Assembly (NCBI GenBank): GCA_015493765.1
Contig: WGCQ01000071.1
Coordinates: 1 to 49,649 of the forward strand
DNA from: Deltaproteobacteria bacterium
Lineage (GTDB): Bacteria; Myxococcota_A; UBA9042; DTJE01; S145-11
Direction of reading: 5' to 3'
DNA length: 49,649 bases
Positions within the stretch are counted from its first letter, which is position 1, and every line of letters begins with the position of its first letter. The notes under the pieces were generated by a model, which ran no database searches, had not been told where the DNA came from, and saw nothing but the letters and a program-made list of their open reading frames with translations. The translations under genes and the position numbers were made by a program. This document shows, piece by piece, positions 1-8,377 of the stretch.

Positions 1-216
1 CCGCCTGCGCTCCACAGTTCCCGTCACCACCACGAGCCACTCGGTCTCGGCCACGGTCAACGGCCACGGTCACGGCCAACGGCCACGGAAATGCCGGCAG
101 GATGCCGGCGATCCCAGGAGGCCGCCTGCGCTCCACAGTTCCCGTCACCACCACGAGCCACTCGGTCACGGCCACGGTCACGGTCACGGCCACGGCCAAC
201 GGTCACGGCAAGCCAC
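1..216. repeat. Composite repeat island 1 (hexamer tracts plus 121-bp duplication)
   Basis: No gene is seen here. The stretch is built from CGGYCA / CGGYCAA units (CGGTCA, CGGCCA, sometimes with an extra A). A roughly 46-bp block beginning CCGCCTGCGCTCCACAG occurs at position 1 and again at 122, so the island contains a direct duplication with a 121-bp period. A GATGCCGGCGATCCCAGG motif, seen again at about 32603, lies between the hexamer tracts. It sits just downstream of the stop codon of the minus-strand OPT gene and is cut by the window edge, so its full length is unknown. Related islands lie near 13.9, 24.8, 32.5 and 48.9 kb. Confidence 0.85.
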
Positions 217-218
217 CA

Positions 219-2237
219 TCACCGCCCATTGCCAGCCTTGGTACGCACGGAATCCCAGTACAAAAACGCGCCCAGCAGGATGAATATCACCAGGCCCAGG
301 TAATTGCCGAATAACGTGGTATTGTTGTGCAGGTTCGGGATGATATGGACATGGAACTGGGCCTCCATAAACTTCAACAGTGCGGCCACGACCCCGATGA
401 TCGCACCGCCCGCGATCAGGCCGGATGCGATCAGCGTGCCCTTGTCGTGCCTGGCCTTGCGCAGGGCCTCGTCCTTTGTGGACCGGTTGACCAGCCAGGC
501 AACGAATGCGCCGGCCAGAATCGGGCTGTTCAGTTCGATCGGCAGGTACATGCCCAGGGCAAAGGCCAGTCCGGACACTCCCAGCATCTCGGCCATCACC
601 GCAACCACTGCGCCCACGCCGTACATCAACCACGGTGTACCCTTGCCACCCATCATGCCCTGGACCACTGCTGCCATGGCATTGGCCTGTGGCGCAGCCA
701 TGGGATGGGGATGGGCCTTGGTCAGGCTGAATCCATAGACGCTGTCCAGCAGGAACATGACCGCGGTCACCACGACCGCTGCCACCACGGAGGCCAGGAT
801 ATTGCTGATCTGGATCGTGGACGGCGTGGAGCCCAGCCAGTAACCAATCTTGAACTGGGTCACCAGGGACCCGGCCATGGACAGGGCCGTGCACACGACC
901 CCCCCGATCAGCAGTACCGCGATCATGCCGGACGTGCCGGTCAGGCCCAGCGCGGTCAGCAGCACCGCGGACACGATCAGGGTGGTCAGGGTCATGCCGG
1001 AAACCGGGGTCACGCTGATCATGGCCACTGCCCAGGCGGACACCCCGGTGAACAGGAAGGCCACGAACAGGGTCACGATGATCGAAATCGAGGACAAAAA
1101 CGTGGGATGTGCGGCCCTTGCCAGCACGGAATACCGGAAATATATCCACAGCAGGATCGTCAAGGCCACGAGCACGCCCATGATGATGCCCATGGACATG
1201 TCGCGTTCCGTCCTGACGCCCTTTTCGCCCGTGTCCTTGGGCCGGTGGAATATCTCGTCCACCACGTTTTTCATGGCATCCCGGATCACGCCGGACATCT
1301 TCAGGATCGAAATCAGGCCTGCCGCGAATATGCCGCCGATACCGATGTAACGCACGTAGTTATCGAATATCTGGTCAGCGGACATGGCTGCAAGCCCCTT
1401 GTGGCCACCGACCACCATGTTGGGTGGGATAAAGGCACCGAAATGTGCCACCACGGGCACCAGCACGAAGTACGACATCAGGGAGCCGGCCATGATGATC
1501 AGCGAGTAACGCACGCCGATCAGGTAGCCCAGACCCATGACCGCGGCCGTGGTGTCCAGGGAAAAGACCATCTTCACCTTGTCCGTCAGAAACGACAACC
1601 CCGGGATCAACCTGGTGGTGAACACCTCGCGCCAGGCGTTCATGGCCGGGCCCACAAAGTCCGTGACCATGGCGATGCCCATGGAGTACAGCAGCACCAC
1701 CGCCTGCTTGCCGCCCCGCTCGCCGGTCATCAGCACCTCGGTGGTGGCCGTGGCCTCGGGGAAGGGCAACTGGCCGTGCATCTCGGCCACGAAATAACGC
1801 CGAAACGGGATCAAAAACAACACACCCAGGATTGCACCTAACAAGGGCACCAGGAATATCTGGAAAAACGACGACTGGCCCTGCAGGTTCAGTATGAAGA
1901 TCGCGGGCATCACGAACACGGAACCGCCGACCACGATCCCGCTGGTCGCGCCGATGGACAGGATATTCACGTTCTCAATCAGCGTGGACTTGCGCCGCAT
2001 CATGGCGGACCAGCCGATCGCCAGGATGCTGATCGGGATCGCGGTCTCGATGCCCTGCCCCAGTTTCAACGCGATGTAACTGGCGGCGCCGGAAAATATC
2101 ACGGTCATGATCAGACCGAAGGTGATCGAACGGGCCGTGACCTCGGGCACGTGCTCGTTGGGGCCGATGACCGGCGTATAGACCTCGCCGGGCTTGAGTT
2201 CGCGATGTGCGTTTTCCGGTAGTGTTCGTTCAGCCAT
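219..2237 (-). CDS. OPT-family oligopeptide/metal-chelate transporter
   Basis: The 672-residue protein is almost entirely hydrophobic, with about 14-16 likely membrane helices joined by short loops. The N-terminus (TFGLIMTVIFSGAASYIALK) and the long conserved hydrophobic body are typical of the bacterial branch of the OPT/YSL superfamily, which imports oligopeptides or metal-chelate complexes using the proton gradient at the inner membrane. Length agrees with the family (about 600-700). The ATG is preceded by AGGAGG at 4-5 nt, which fixes the start. It is the last gene of the minus-strand cluster, 28 bp after a beta-propeller lipoprotein gene, so co-transcription is likely. The substrate cannot be read from sequence; the two lipoproteins upstream could be surface partners, but that is only inference from position. 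Confidence 0.88.
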   Translation of the reverse strand: MAERTLPENAHRELKPGEVYTPVIGPNEHVPEVTARSITFGLIMTVIFSGAASYIALKLGQGIETAIPISILAIGWSAMMRRKSTLIENVNILSIGATSGIVVGGSVFVMPAIFILNLQGQSSFFQIFLVPLLGAILGVLFLIPFRRYFVAEMHGQLPFPEATATTEVLMTGERGGKQAVVLLYSMGIAMVTDFVGPAMNAWREVFTTRLIPGLSFLTDKVKMVFSLDTTAAVMGLGYLIGVRYSLIIMAGSLMSYFVLVPVVAHFGAFIPPNMVVGGHKGLAAMSADQIFDNYVRYIGIGGIFAAGLISILKMSGVIRDAMKNVVDEIFHRPKDTGEKGVRTERDMSMGIIMGVLVALTILLWIYFRYSVLARAAHPTFLSSISIIVTLFVAFLFTGVSAWAVAMISVTPVSGMTLTTLIVSAVLLTALGLTGTSGMIAVLLIGGVVCTALSMAGSLVTQFKIGYWLGSTPSTIQISNILASVVAAVVVTAVMFLLDSVYGFSLTKAHPHPMAAPQANAMAAVVQGMMGGKGTPWLMYGVGAVVAVMAEMLGVSGLAFALGMYLPIELNSPILAGAFVAWLVNRSTKDEALRKARHDKGTLIASGLIAGGAIIGVVAALLKFMEAQFHVHIIPNLHNNTTLFGNYLGLVIFILLGAFLYWDSVRTKAGNGR

Positions 2238-2265
2238 GGGACCTCCTGAATCGGGTCTTCACCCG

Positions 2266-4428
2266 TCAATAAAAAGTCTGTTCAATGGCACCGTCATCGA
2301 TCGATACCTGCTGGACCTCGTCCGCACCCTGGTTGACCAGGTAAAAGACCCGCCCGCCCGGTGGGGCCACGGCCCTTACCGAATAACCGCCCGCAGCGGT
2401 GCTGATCGGGACCAGGTAATTGTTCGCAGTGAACCGGATCCGGGTGCCTGGTTTCGGACTGACAGCCGTTATGTTATACGCCTGGTCGATCGTACAACCA
2501 GGGAATACGTAAAAGGAAAACTCCATGTTCTGGAACTGTTTCCAATCGATTTCCGGGTCGCCCGGGTAAACAGGGCACGTGGTCAGTTTGGCCCCCTGTT
2601 TGGGCATGGACTGGACTACGCGGCCCTGCATGCCCTCGGCCTGGGGCCCCTGACGCCTGACGCACTTGCCGTCCCTGGAGTACCAGGGGTGCAAAAAACC
2701 GGTGATTGAGCCGACCAGCACCCACTGGTCATGTGCGTGGATGTAGTACGACAGGCCCTTGCCCAGGCAGGCCGTTTCAGGTTTCAGGTTCAGGGACACG
2801 CTATGCTCCAGCACAGCGGTGATCGTTGCAGTTTTTCCCTTCAGGCTGCAATCACCTGGCACCGCGGTAAACACAACGCGGTCGCCTTTTTCCACGCCGA
2901 GCGCGCAAAAGTCCTTTGCCAGGTCCGTCATGGTGCCGTCCGAATCCAGCACGCCGGACACGGATGCGGTATGCGGGATTCGGCCCTCGTAGGTAAGGTC
3001 CCACTGCTCGGTGGGGATCTCCAGGTTCGGCTGGTTGAATCGCACCCCGTAAAACGAGTACTCGTTGTCCGTATCAGGGATCAACGTGATCTCCTGAGGC
3101 CCCAGCGACGGATAGTCCACGTTCTCGCTGAAACCGCCCTCCACGGGCTTGTCCCCATCCAGCAATTGCGGGGTGCTGATGGCATCGCGTTCGCCCAGGC
3201 CGGAGTCCGTCAACACGTTTTTCACGCCCTTGTCGTCAGACACCTGGAATTTGACGACCCTGCCGTCCACCAGTGCGATCCACAGGTATGTCCCCTTGTC
3301 GTCCTTCACGATCACGCCTGTCCGGGGGTCCGAATCCAGCAACGCCCCCCGGATGCCCAGCGTATCCACCACGCTGGTGTTGGGTGCCTGGTTGATGTTC
3401 ACCACCGCGCCCGTGTCCGCATCCAGCACCATCACCATGGCCGGGTCCGTGCGCAAGACGTACAGGTATTTGCAATCAGGGCCGGCTACCAGTGCATTGA
3501 CGCGGTGGATCGGGTCGTGTGCCTCGCTGATGCCCAGGGGGTTGTAGCACGCGGGGTCATCCATGTCCGTGAGCCCGTCACCGTCGTCGTCCACGTGGTT
3601 GGAACAGGCCGCAGGCTGCACGGTTGCTATTGTGACATTTTTGTCAGACTGCGCGTCGTCCGATTCGTCGTTGTCGCCAGGTCCCGTGCAGCCGGGGTCC
3701 TGGTTGTCGGTCAGCCCGTCGTGGTCGTTGTCAATGCCGTCGCTGCATTGCCTGAACACGCCCACATCCCGGGCGTTGTTGCCGTTTGTGTCCATAAAGG
3801 TCAGGTTATATGTGCCCGTGTGCGTCAAAAACAAGCGATCCTTGCACCCGGCGATCCTGTACGGTCGTGTAACGGGTATCGTGGTTATTGCGCCCGGTTT
3901 GCCAAACGCATCCACGGGCATCTTCAGGATGCGGTCCGCACCCGGGCAGGTGATAAACAACGACTTCTCCAGCAGCACCATGTCCAGACCCCGGCAGGGC
4001 AGGGCCTGGGTTTTTACCTTGAAATCCGTTGTGCTGACCCTGAACAAGTCGGCCTCGGTGTAGTCCAGCACAAACACGTACCTGGAATCCGGCGTGGACA
4101 CGATGCGCTTCAACGAACCGGCAGGCACCTTCAAATACATGGGGTTGAAGGCCGGCGTTGACGGGTCAAAGTCCGTATCGTCCCCGTTCAGCAGGTTTAC
4201 AACGCCCAGTTCCGGCTGGTTGCCGCCCAGGATAAACCCGTACAGCGTGTGTTTTGAGCAATCCTTGTACGGCACTGGCTTGTCCCCGTCCATGCACACC
4301 AGGGCCATGTCCACAGGGTCCTTTACGTAGGGTATCCTGCGGTTGGTCTTGTCGGAGCATCCCGCCAGGCCTGCAAGCATCAAAACAACAATCATGAGGC
4401 AGCGGGACTTTGATATTGCGTAACTCAT
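2266..4428 (-). CDS. Large beta-propeller-like lipoprotein with TSP3-type calcium loops
   Basis: The ORF track starts at 4566, but the real start is the internal ATG at 4428 (720 aa): it is followed by a clean signal peptide with lipobox LAGC (SKSRCLMIVVLMLAGLAGC) and overlaps the upstream stop as ATGA. Residues about 45-450 contain WD/YVTN-like segments (DSRYVFVLDYT, CKYLYVLRTD). Between about 228 and 292 are two thrombospondin-3-like acidic loops, NDHDGLTDNQDPGC and VDDDGDGLTDMDDPAC, likely calcium-binding and common in surface proteins of Myxococcota relatives. The C-terminal third has paired Cys residues and no recognised domain. Predicted lipid-anchored, probably surface-exposed. Role unknown; the tandem arrangement with the next propeller lipoprotein suggests they act together. 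Confidence 0.78.
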   Translation of the reverse strand: MSYAISKSRCLMIVVLMLAGLAGCSDKTNRRIPYVKDPVDMALVCMDGDKPVPYKDCSKHTLYGFILGGNQPELGVVNLLNGDDTDFDPSTPAFNPMYLKVPAGSLKRIVSTPDSRYVFVLDYTEADLFRVSTTDFKVKTQALPCRGLDMVLLEKSLFITCPGADRILKMPVDAFGKPGAITTIPVTRPYRIAGCKDRLFLTHTGTYNLTFMDTNGNNARDVGVFRQCSDGIDNDHDGLTDNQDPGCTGPGDNDESDDAQSDKNVTIATVQPAACSNHVDDDGDGLTDMDDPACYNPLGISEAHDPIHRVNALVAGPDCKYLYVLRTDPAMVMVLDADTGAVVNINQAPNTSVVDTLGIRGALLDSDPRTGVIVKDDKGTYLWIALVDGRVVKFQVSDDKGVKNVLTDSGLGERDAISTPQLLDGDKPVEGGFSENVDYPSLGPQEITLIPDTDNEYSFYGVRFNQPNLEIPTEQWDLTYEGRIPHTASVSGVLDSDGTMTDLAKDFCALGVEKGDRVVFTAVPGDCSLKGKTATITAVLEHSVSLNLKPETACLGKGLSYYIHAHDQWVLVGSITGFLHPWYSRDGKCVRRQGPQAEGMQGRVVQSMPKQGAKLTTCPVYPGDPEIDWKQFQNMEFSFYVFPGCTIDQAYNITAVSPKPGTRIRFTANNYLVPISTAAGGYSVRAVAPPGGRVFYLVNQGADEVQQVSIDDGAIEQTFY

Positions 4429-5585
4429 TTCAAAAAGCCCTCCACCTGCATGGAGGTCACAGGGTTCGCCTTCCACTTCAAGACCCCGATGCTGCTGCCC
4501 CTGAAACACGCAACCACCACCTTCTTGCTGGCGGGCAGGACGCGCAACCCGTAAGGGTCCCGGCACAGGCGGATCCGTTTCATCACCTCGAACGTGTCCA
4601 TGGACACGATTGCAATGGACCCGTCATCGCTGCATGCCACCACCGCGTACCTGCCGTACACCGGGTCATCGATAAAGCCGAACCGGCCGGCCCCTGCGGG
4701 CAGGCCCAGGGACGTGACGAACAGCATCCGGGAGGGCATGGCGTCAAAGACCAGCATGGAGTCAGGCGAGCGGTACGTGGCGTACAGCAAATCCCCCTGC
4801 GGCGACAGTTGGAGCTGGCGGAAATAATCCCGCCTGCTGGATGTCATGGGCGCTGAAAAACCGAACGGACGGTTCAACTCCAGTTTTTTGTCCGACACGG
4901 TCACGTCCACCACGTCCACCAGGTTCGCAGTGCTGTGGCCCGCGTAAATACGCTGGTTTACACTGTCGCATGCCAGTGTGCCCACCCCCGGGTCCAGCAG
5001 TATGTGCCCCAGGTATGCGGGTTTGCCCTTTGATATGTCGTAGCCGGCCAGAAACGAATCGCTCACGGATGCGGCGAATAACACGGGGCCGATGCCCTTC
5101 ACATCCATGATGCACCCGCTGAAACCGTCCGTGCCCAGCCTGGGCAGCGTGTCCTTTTGCACCGGGTCGTACTCGCTTTTGTCGTACAGGATGTGGTCGT
5201 CGCCGCATGTGCGATCCTCACCCTTCTGGCCGCAATGCAGGCCCTTGTTATCCACGTCGAACGTGATGATCGAGGAATCCCAGCGCTGCATCAGGTATGC
5301 GTGCCTGCCACCCGGTCCCATCAGCAACGCCCCGCCATACGGTTTCACCCTGATTGCCTGTTCCGGCAGGATTTGCATCTTTTGCACGTCCAGGCCCGCA
5401 ATCCATCCGCTGCTGTAGTCCATGTCGAAGTCCGTGTCCACCACGTACACCCGGCTTTCGTCAGCAGCAGGCATTATGGCCAGCGGGAAGGTCAGGGTGG
5501 TGTAGTCGGGTGGGTCCCCGATCTCGTGCCTGGCGCAGCCTGCAATGCCGATAAGCAGGCTCAGAAATACGAGTCCCTGCCTCAT
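4425..5585 (-). CDS. Beta-propeller (YVTN-like) lipoprotein
   Basis: The 386-residue protein has a short signal peptide with lipobox IAGC (MRQGLVFLSLLIGIAGCARH). The mature part shows repeated segments of the form SRVYVVDTDF, NQRIYAGHSTANLVDVVDV and GDLLYATYRSPDSMLVFD, the pattern of YVTN/WD-type propellers of about six or seven blades. Such proteins usually serve as interaction or ligand-binding platforms. The gene is locked between neighbours: its ATG overlaps the stop codon of ppdK by ATGA (5582-5585), and its stop overlaps the start of the next lipoprotein by ATGA (4425-4428), so all three are probably translationally coupled. No catalytic motif is visible. The fold assignment is from pattern alone; exact function is unknown. 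Confidence 0.75.
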   Translation of the reverse strand: MRQGLVFLSLLIGIAGCARHEIGDPPDYTTLTFPLAIMPAADESRVYVVDTDFDMDYSSGWIAGLDVQKMQILPEQAIRVKPYGGALLMGPGGRHAYLMQRWDSSIITFDVDNKGLHCGQKGEDRTCGDDHILYDKSEYDPVQKDTLPRLGTDGFSGCIMDVKGIGPVLFAASVSDSFLAGYDISKGKPAYLGHILLDPGVGTLACDSVNQRIYAGHSTANLVDVVDVTVSDKKLELNRPFGFSAPMTSSRRDYFRQLQLSPQGDLLYATYRSPDSMLVFDAMPSRMLFVTSLGLPAGAGRFGFIDDPVYGRYAVVACSDDGSIAIVSMDTFEVMKRIRLCRDPYGLRVLPASKKVVVACFRGSSIGVLKWKANPVTSMQVEGFLK

Positions 5586-8374
5586 TTGTCTCCCATCAGA
5601 CCGGCACGCCCCGCGGCCAGCCTGGCCACCGGGATTCGAAACGGCGACGCACTTACGTAATCCAGGCCGATCCTGTGGAATTTATAAATCGATTCCGGGT
5701 CACCGCCGTGCTCGCCGCACACGCCCAGGTGCAAATCGGGCCTGGCCTTGCGTCCCCGTTCCTTGCCCAGGCGCACCAGTTCCGCGATCCCGTCCTCCAG
5801 TGTCATAAACGGGTCGTACCCCAATATCCCCTTCTGGATGTAATCGCCGATGAACGTGCCGTAGTCGTCCCTGGACATGCCCAGGCCCATCTGGGTCAGG
5901 TCATTGGTCCCGAAACTGAAGAACTGGGCGTGCTGAGCGATCTGGTCGGCCATGACAGCGGCCCTCGGGATCTCGATCATGGTCCCCACCAGGAAGTCCA
6001 CCTCCATGCCCTTTTCCTTGAACACCCGGGCCGCGGTGTCGCGCACGATTTGCGCCTGGTTTTTCAGTTCATTCGGGTGACCGACCAGCGGGATCATCAC
6101 CTCCACGTGCACGTCGATACCCTTTTTCTTCACGTTGCACGCGGCCTCAAAAATGGCCCGTGCCTGCATCTCGGTGATCTCGGGGTACGTGATCCCCAGC
6201 CTGCAACCCCGGTGCCCCAGCATGGGGTTCGATTCGGACAGTTCCTTGATCCTGGCGTGTACCTCGTCCACGGATATGTCCATGGCCTTGGCCAGTTCCT
6301 GGATCGCGGCCTCGTTGTTCGGCAAAAACTCGTGCAGCGGCGGGTCCAGCGTGCGAATGGTTACGGGCCGCCCCTCCATGGCCGAAAACAGGTCCTCGAA
6401 GTCCGAGCGCTGAAACGGGATCAGCCCGGACAAGGCCTGCACCCTGTCCTCTTGCGTCTTGGCAAATATCATCTGGCGCATCTTCAGGATACGGTCCTCC
6501 TGGAAGAACATGTGTTCGGTCCTGGCCAGCCCGATCCCCTCGGCACCGAAGGCGATGGCGACCTTTGCCTCGCTGCCCCGGTCCGCGTTGGTCCTGAGCC
6601 CCAGTTTCCTGTACTTGTCAGCGGTTTTCATCAGGCGGTCGAACTGCTGGAACAACTTGGATTCCTCGGGCGCCATGGTCTTGTTGATCAGCACCGCGAT
6701 GATTTCCGAATCCTTCATCCGGATCTCACCCTCGAACACCTGGCCCGTAAAGCCATTCAGGCTGATTACATCGCCTTCCCGTAACACCTTGTCACCGAAC
6801 GTGACCGTGCGTTTTTCGTAATCCACGTTGGCCGTCTTGCAGCCCACCACGGCGGTCTTGCCCCGCTGCCTGGCCACCAGGGCCGCGTGACTGGTGCGTC
6901 CGCCGAACGCGGTCAGCACGCCCTCCGCAGCCATCATGCCAGCCACGTCCTCGGGCTTGGTGTCGTGGCGTACCAGGATCACCTTGGTGCGCGGGTCCTG
7001 CTCGGCCATGCGCCTGAGGTCCTTGTGCGTGGCGTTTGGATGGGCCTTGCGCAGTTCCTCCATCCGCTGCGCCAGCCACTGCGCGGCCTTGGGTTTCACC
7101 TCGTCCGCGAACATCACGATCCTGCCCACTGCGGCACCGGGACCCGCGGGCAGGCCCGTGCCCACCATGCGCCCCTGTTTCTCGGCCTCCTTCAGGGCCT
7201 TGAAATCGAACACGGGCCGCAGCAGGTGCGTGACCTGGTCCGGCTCCACCCTCAACAGGGCCTCTTTTTCGTCGATGATCCCCTCTTCCAGCATGTCCAG
7301 GGCCACCTTGACCGCTGCAAAACCGGTGCGCTTGCCGTTGCGCGTCTGCAGGATGTACAGCGTGGCCTTCTGGATCGTGAATTCCACGTCTTGCATGTCC
7401 CGGTAATGGCGCTCCAGTTTGTTGCGCACATCCAGCAATTCCTCGTACACCGCGGGCATGACCCGCCGCATCTCCTCGATGTCCATGGGCGTGCGCACGC
7501 CTGCCACCACGTCCTCGCCCTGGGCATTCAGCAGAAACTCGCCGAACATCTTGTTTTCACCGGTTGCAGGGCTGCGGCTGAACATCACGCCCGTGGCCGA
7601 GTCCTCGCCCATGTTGCCGAACACCATGGTCTGCACGTTCACCGCGGTGCCCCAGTCGTCCGAGATATGGTGCTCACGCCGGTATTCCTGGGCCCTTTCG
7701 TTCATCCAGGACATGAACACCGCGTCGATCGCCTTCATCATCTGGACCTTGGGGTCCTGCGGAAACTCCTGGCCGCCCCGCTCGCGCACAATCGCCTTGA
7801 AGCGGTTGACCACGTCCTTTAGTTCATCCACGTCCAGCTCGGAGTCGTACTGCTTGCCGGATTTCGCCTTCACCTCTTCCAGCGCTACCTCGAACGGGTC
7901 CTTTTCCGTCTTGGCCGGGTGGATACCCATGACCACGTCCGCGAACATGGCGATCAGGCGCCTGTAGGAGTCCCATGCAAAACGCGGGTTATTCGTTGCC
8001 GCTGCAATCCCCTCCACGGTCTGGTCGTTGAGCCCCAGGTTCAGCACCGTGTCCATCATGCCCGGCATGCTGATCCTGGCGCCGCTACGCACGGACACGA
8101 GCAACGGGTTTTCAGGGTCGCCGAACCCCTTGTGGTTGATGTCCTCCAGCCACTTCAGCGCGTCCTCCACCTGGGCGCGCAACCCTTCGACCCATTTCTG
8201 GCCGTTTTTGAAGAAATAAACGCATGCCTCCGTGGTGATGGTGAAACCCGGCGGCACCCTCAGACCCAGCCTGGACATCTCGTGCAGGTTTGCACCCTTG
8301 CCGCCCAGCAGGTCCCTCATGTCCTTGTTTCCTTCTGTCAGTTCCTTTGAGAACCGGTACACGTACTTACCCAT
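5582..8374 (-). CDS. ppdK: Pyruvate, phosphate dikinase
   Basis: PPDK reversibly converts pyruvate, ATP and phosphate to PEP, AMP and PPi in the cytoplasm, feeding gluconeogenesis or PPi-dependent glycolysis. The 930-residue protein has the full order: N-terminal nucleotide-binding domain (DLLGGKGANLHEMSRLG), swivelling phosphohistidine domain with GGRTSHAALVARQ (His near residue 492), and C-terminal TIM barrel with MLGHRGCRLG, FGTNDLTQM and GVCGEHGGDP (catalytic Cys near 883). It is slightly longer than the usual 870-900. AAGGAGGT five bases upstream supports the ATG; this ribosome site lies inside the end of glyS, only 3 bp away. Downstream it overlaps a propeller lipoprotein gene by ATGA. 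The glyQ-glyS-ppdK order recurs in other bacteria. Confidence 0.97.
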   Translation of the reverse strand: MGKYVYRFSKELTEGNKDMRDLLGGKGANLHEMSRLGLRVPPGFTITTEACVYFFKNGQKWVEGLRAQVEDALKWLEDINHKGFGDPENPLLVSVRSGARISMPGMMDTVLNLGLNDQTVEGIAAATNNPRFAWDSYRRLIAMFADVVMGIHPAKTEKDPFEVALEEVKAKSGKQYDSELDVDELKDVVNRFKAIVRERGGQEFPQDPKVQMMKAIDAVFMSWMNERAQEYRREHHISDDWGTAVNVQTMVFGNMGEDSATGVMFSRSPATGENKMFGEFLLNAQGEDVVAGVRTPMDIEEMRRVMPAVYEELLDVRNKLERHYRDMQDVEFTIQKATLYILQTRNGKRTGFAAVKVALDMLEEGIIDEKEALLRVEPDQVTHLLRPVFDFKALKEAEKQGRMVGTGLPAGPGAAVGRIVMFADEVKPKAAQWLAQRMEELRKAHPNATHKDLRRMAEQDPRTKVILVRHDTKPEDVAGMMAAEGVLTAFGGRTSHAALVARQRGKTAVVGCKTANVDYEKRTVTFGDKVLREGDVISLNGFTGQVFEGEIRMKDSEIIAVLINKTMAPEESKLFQQFDRLMKTADKYRKLGLRTNADRGSEAKVAIAFGAEGIGLARTEHMFFQEDRILKMRQMIFAKTQEDRVQALSGLIPFQRSDFEDLFSAMEGRPVTIRTLDPPLHEFLPNNEAAIQELAKAMDISVDEVHARIKELSESNPMLGHRGCRLGITYPEITEMQARAIFEAACNVKKKGIDVHVEVMIPLVGHPNELKNQAQIVRDTAARVFKEKGMEVDFLVGTMIEIPRAAVMADQIAQHAQFFSFGTNDLTQMGLGMSRDDYGTFIGDYIQKGILGYDPFMTLEDGIAELVRLGKERGRKARPDLHLGVCGEHGGDPESIYKFHRIGLDYVSASPFRIPVARLAAGRAGLMGDK

Positions 8375-8377
8375 ATC

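Noticed and set aside
327-1841. 504-aa plus-strand ORF
   Set aside because: It is antisense to the OPT transporter gene, rich in His/Gly/Gln from reverse-complemented codons, with no ribosome site or domain. Similar long antisense ORFs (2731-4161, 5675-6784, 19872-21035) are rejected for the same reason.
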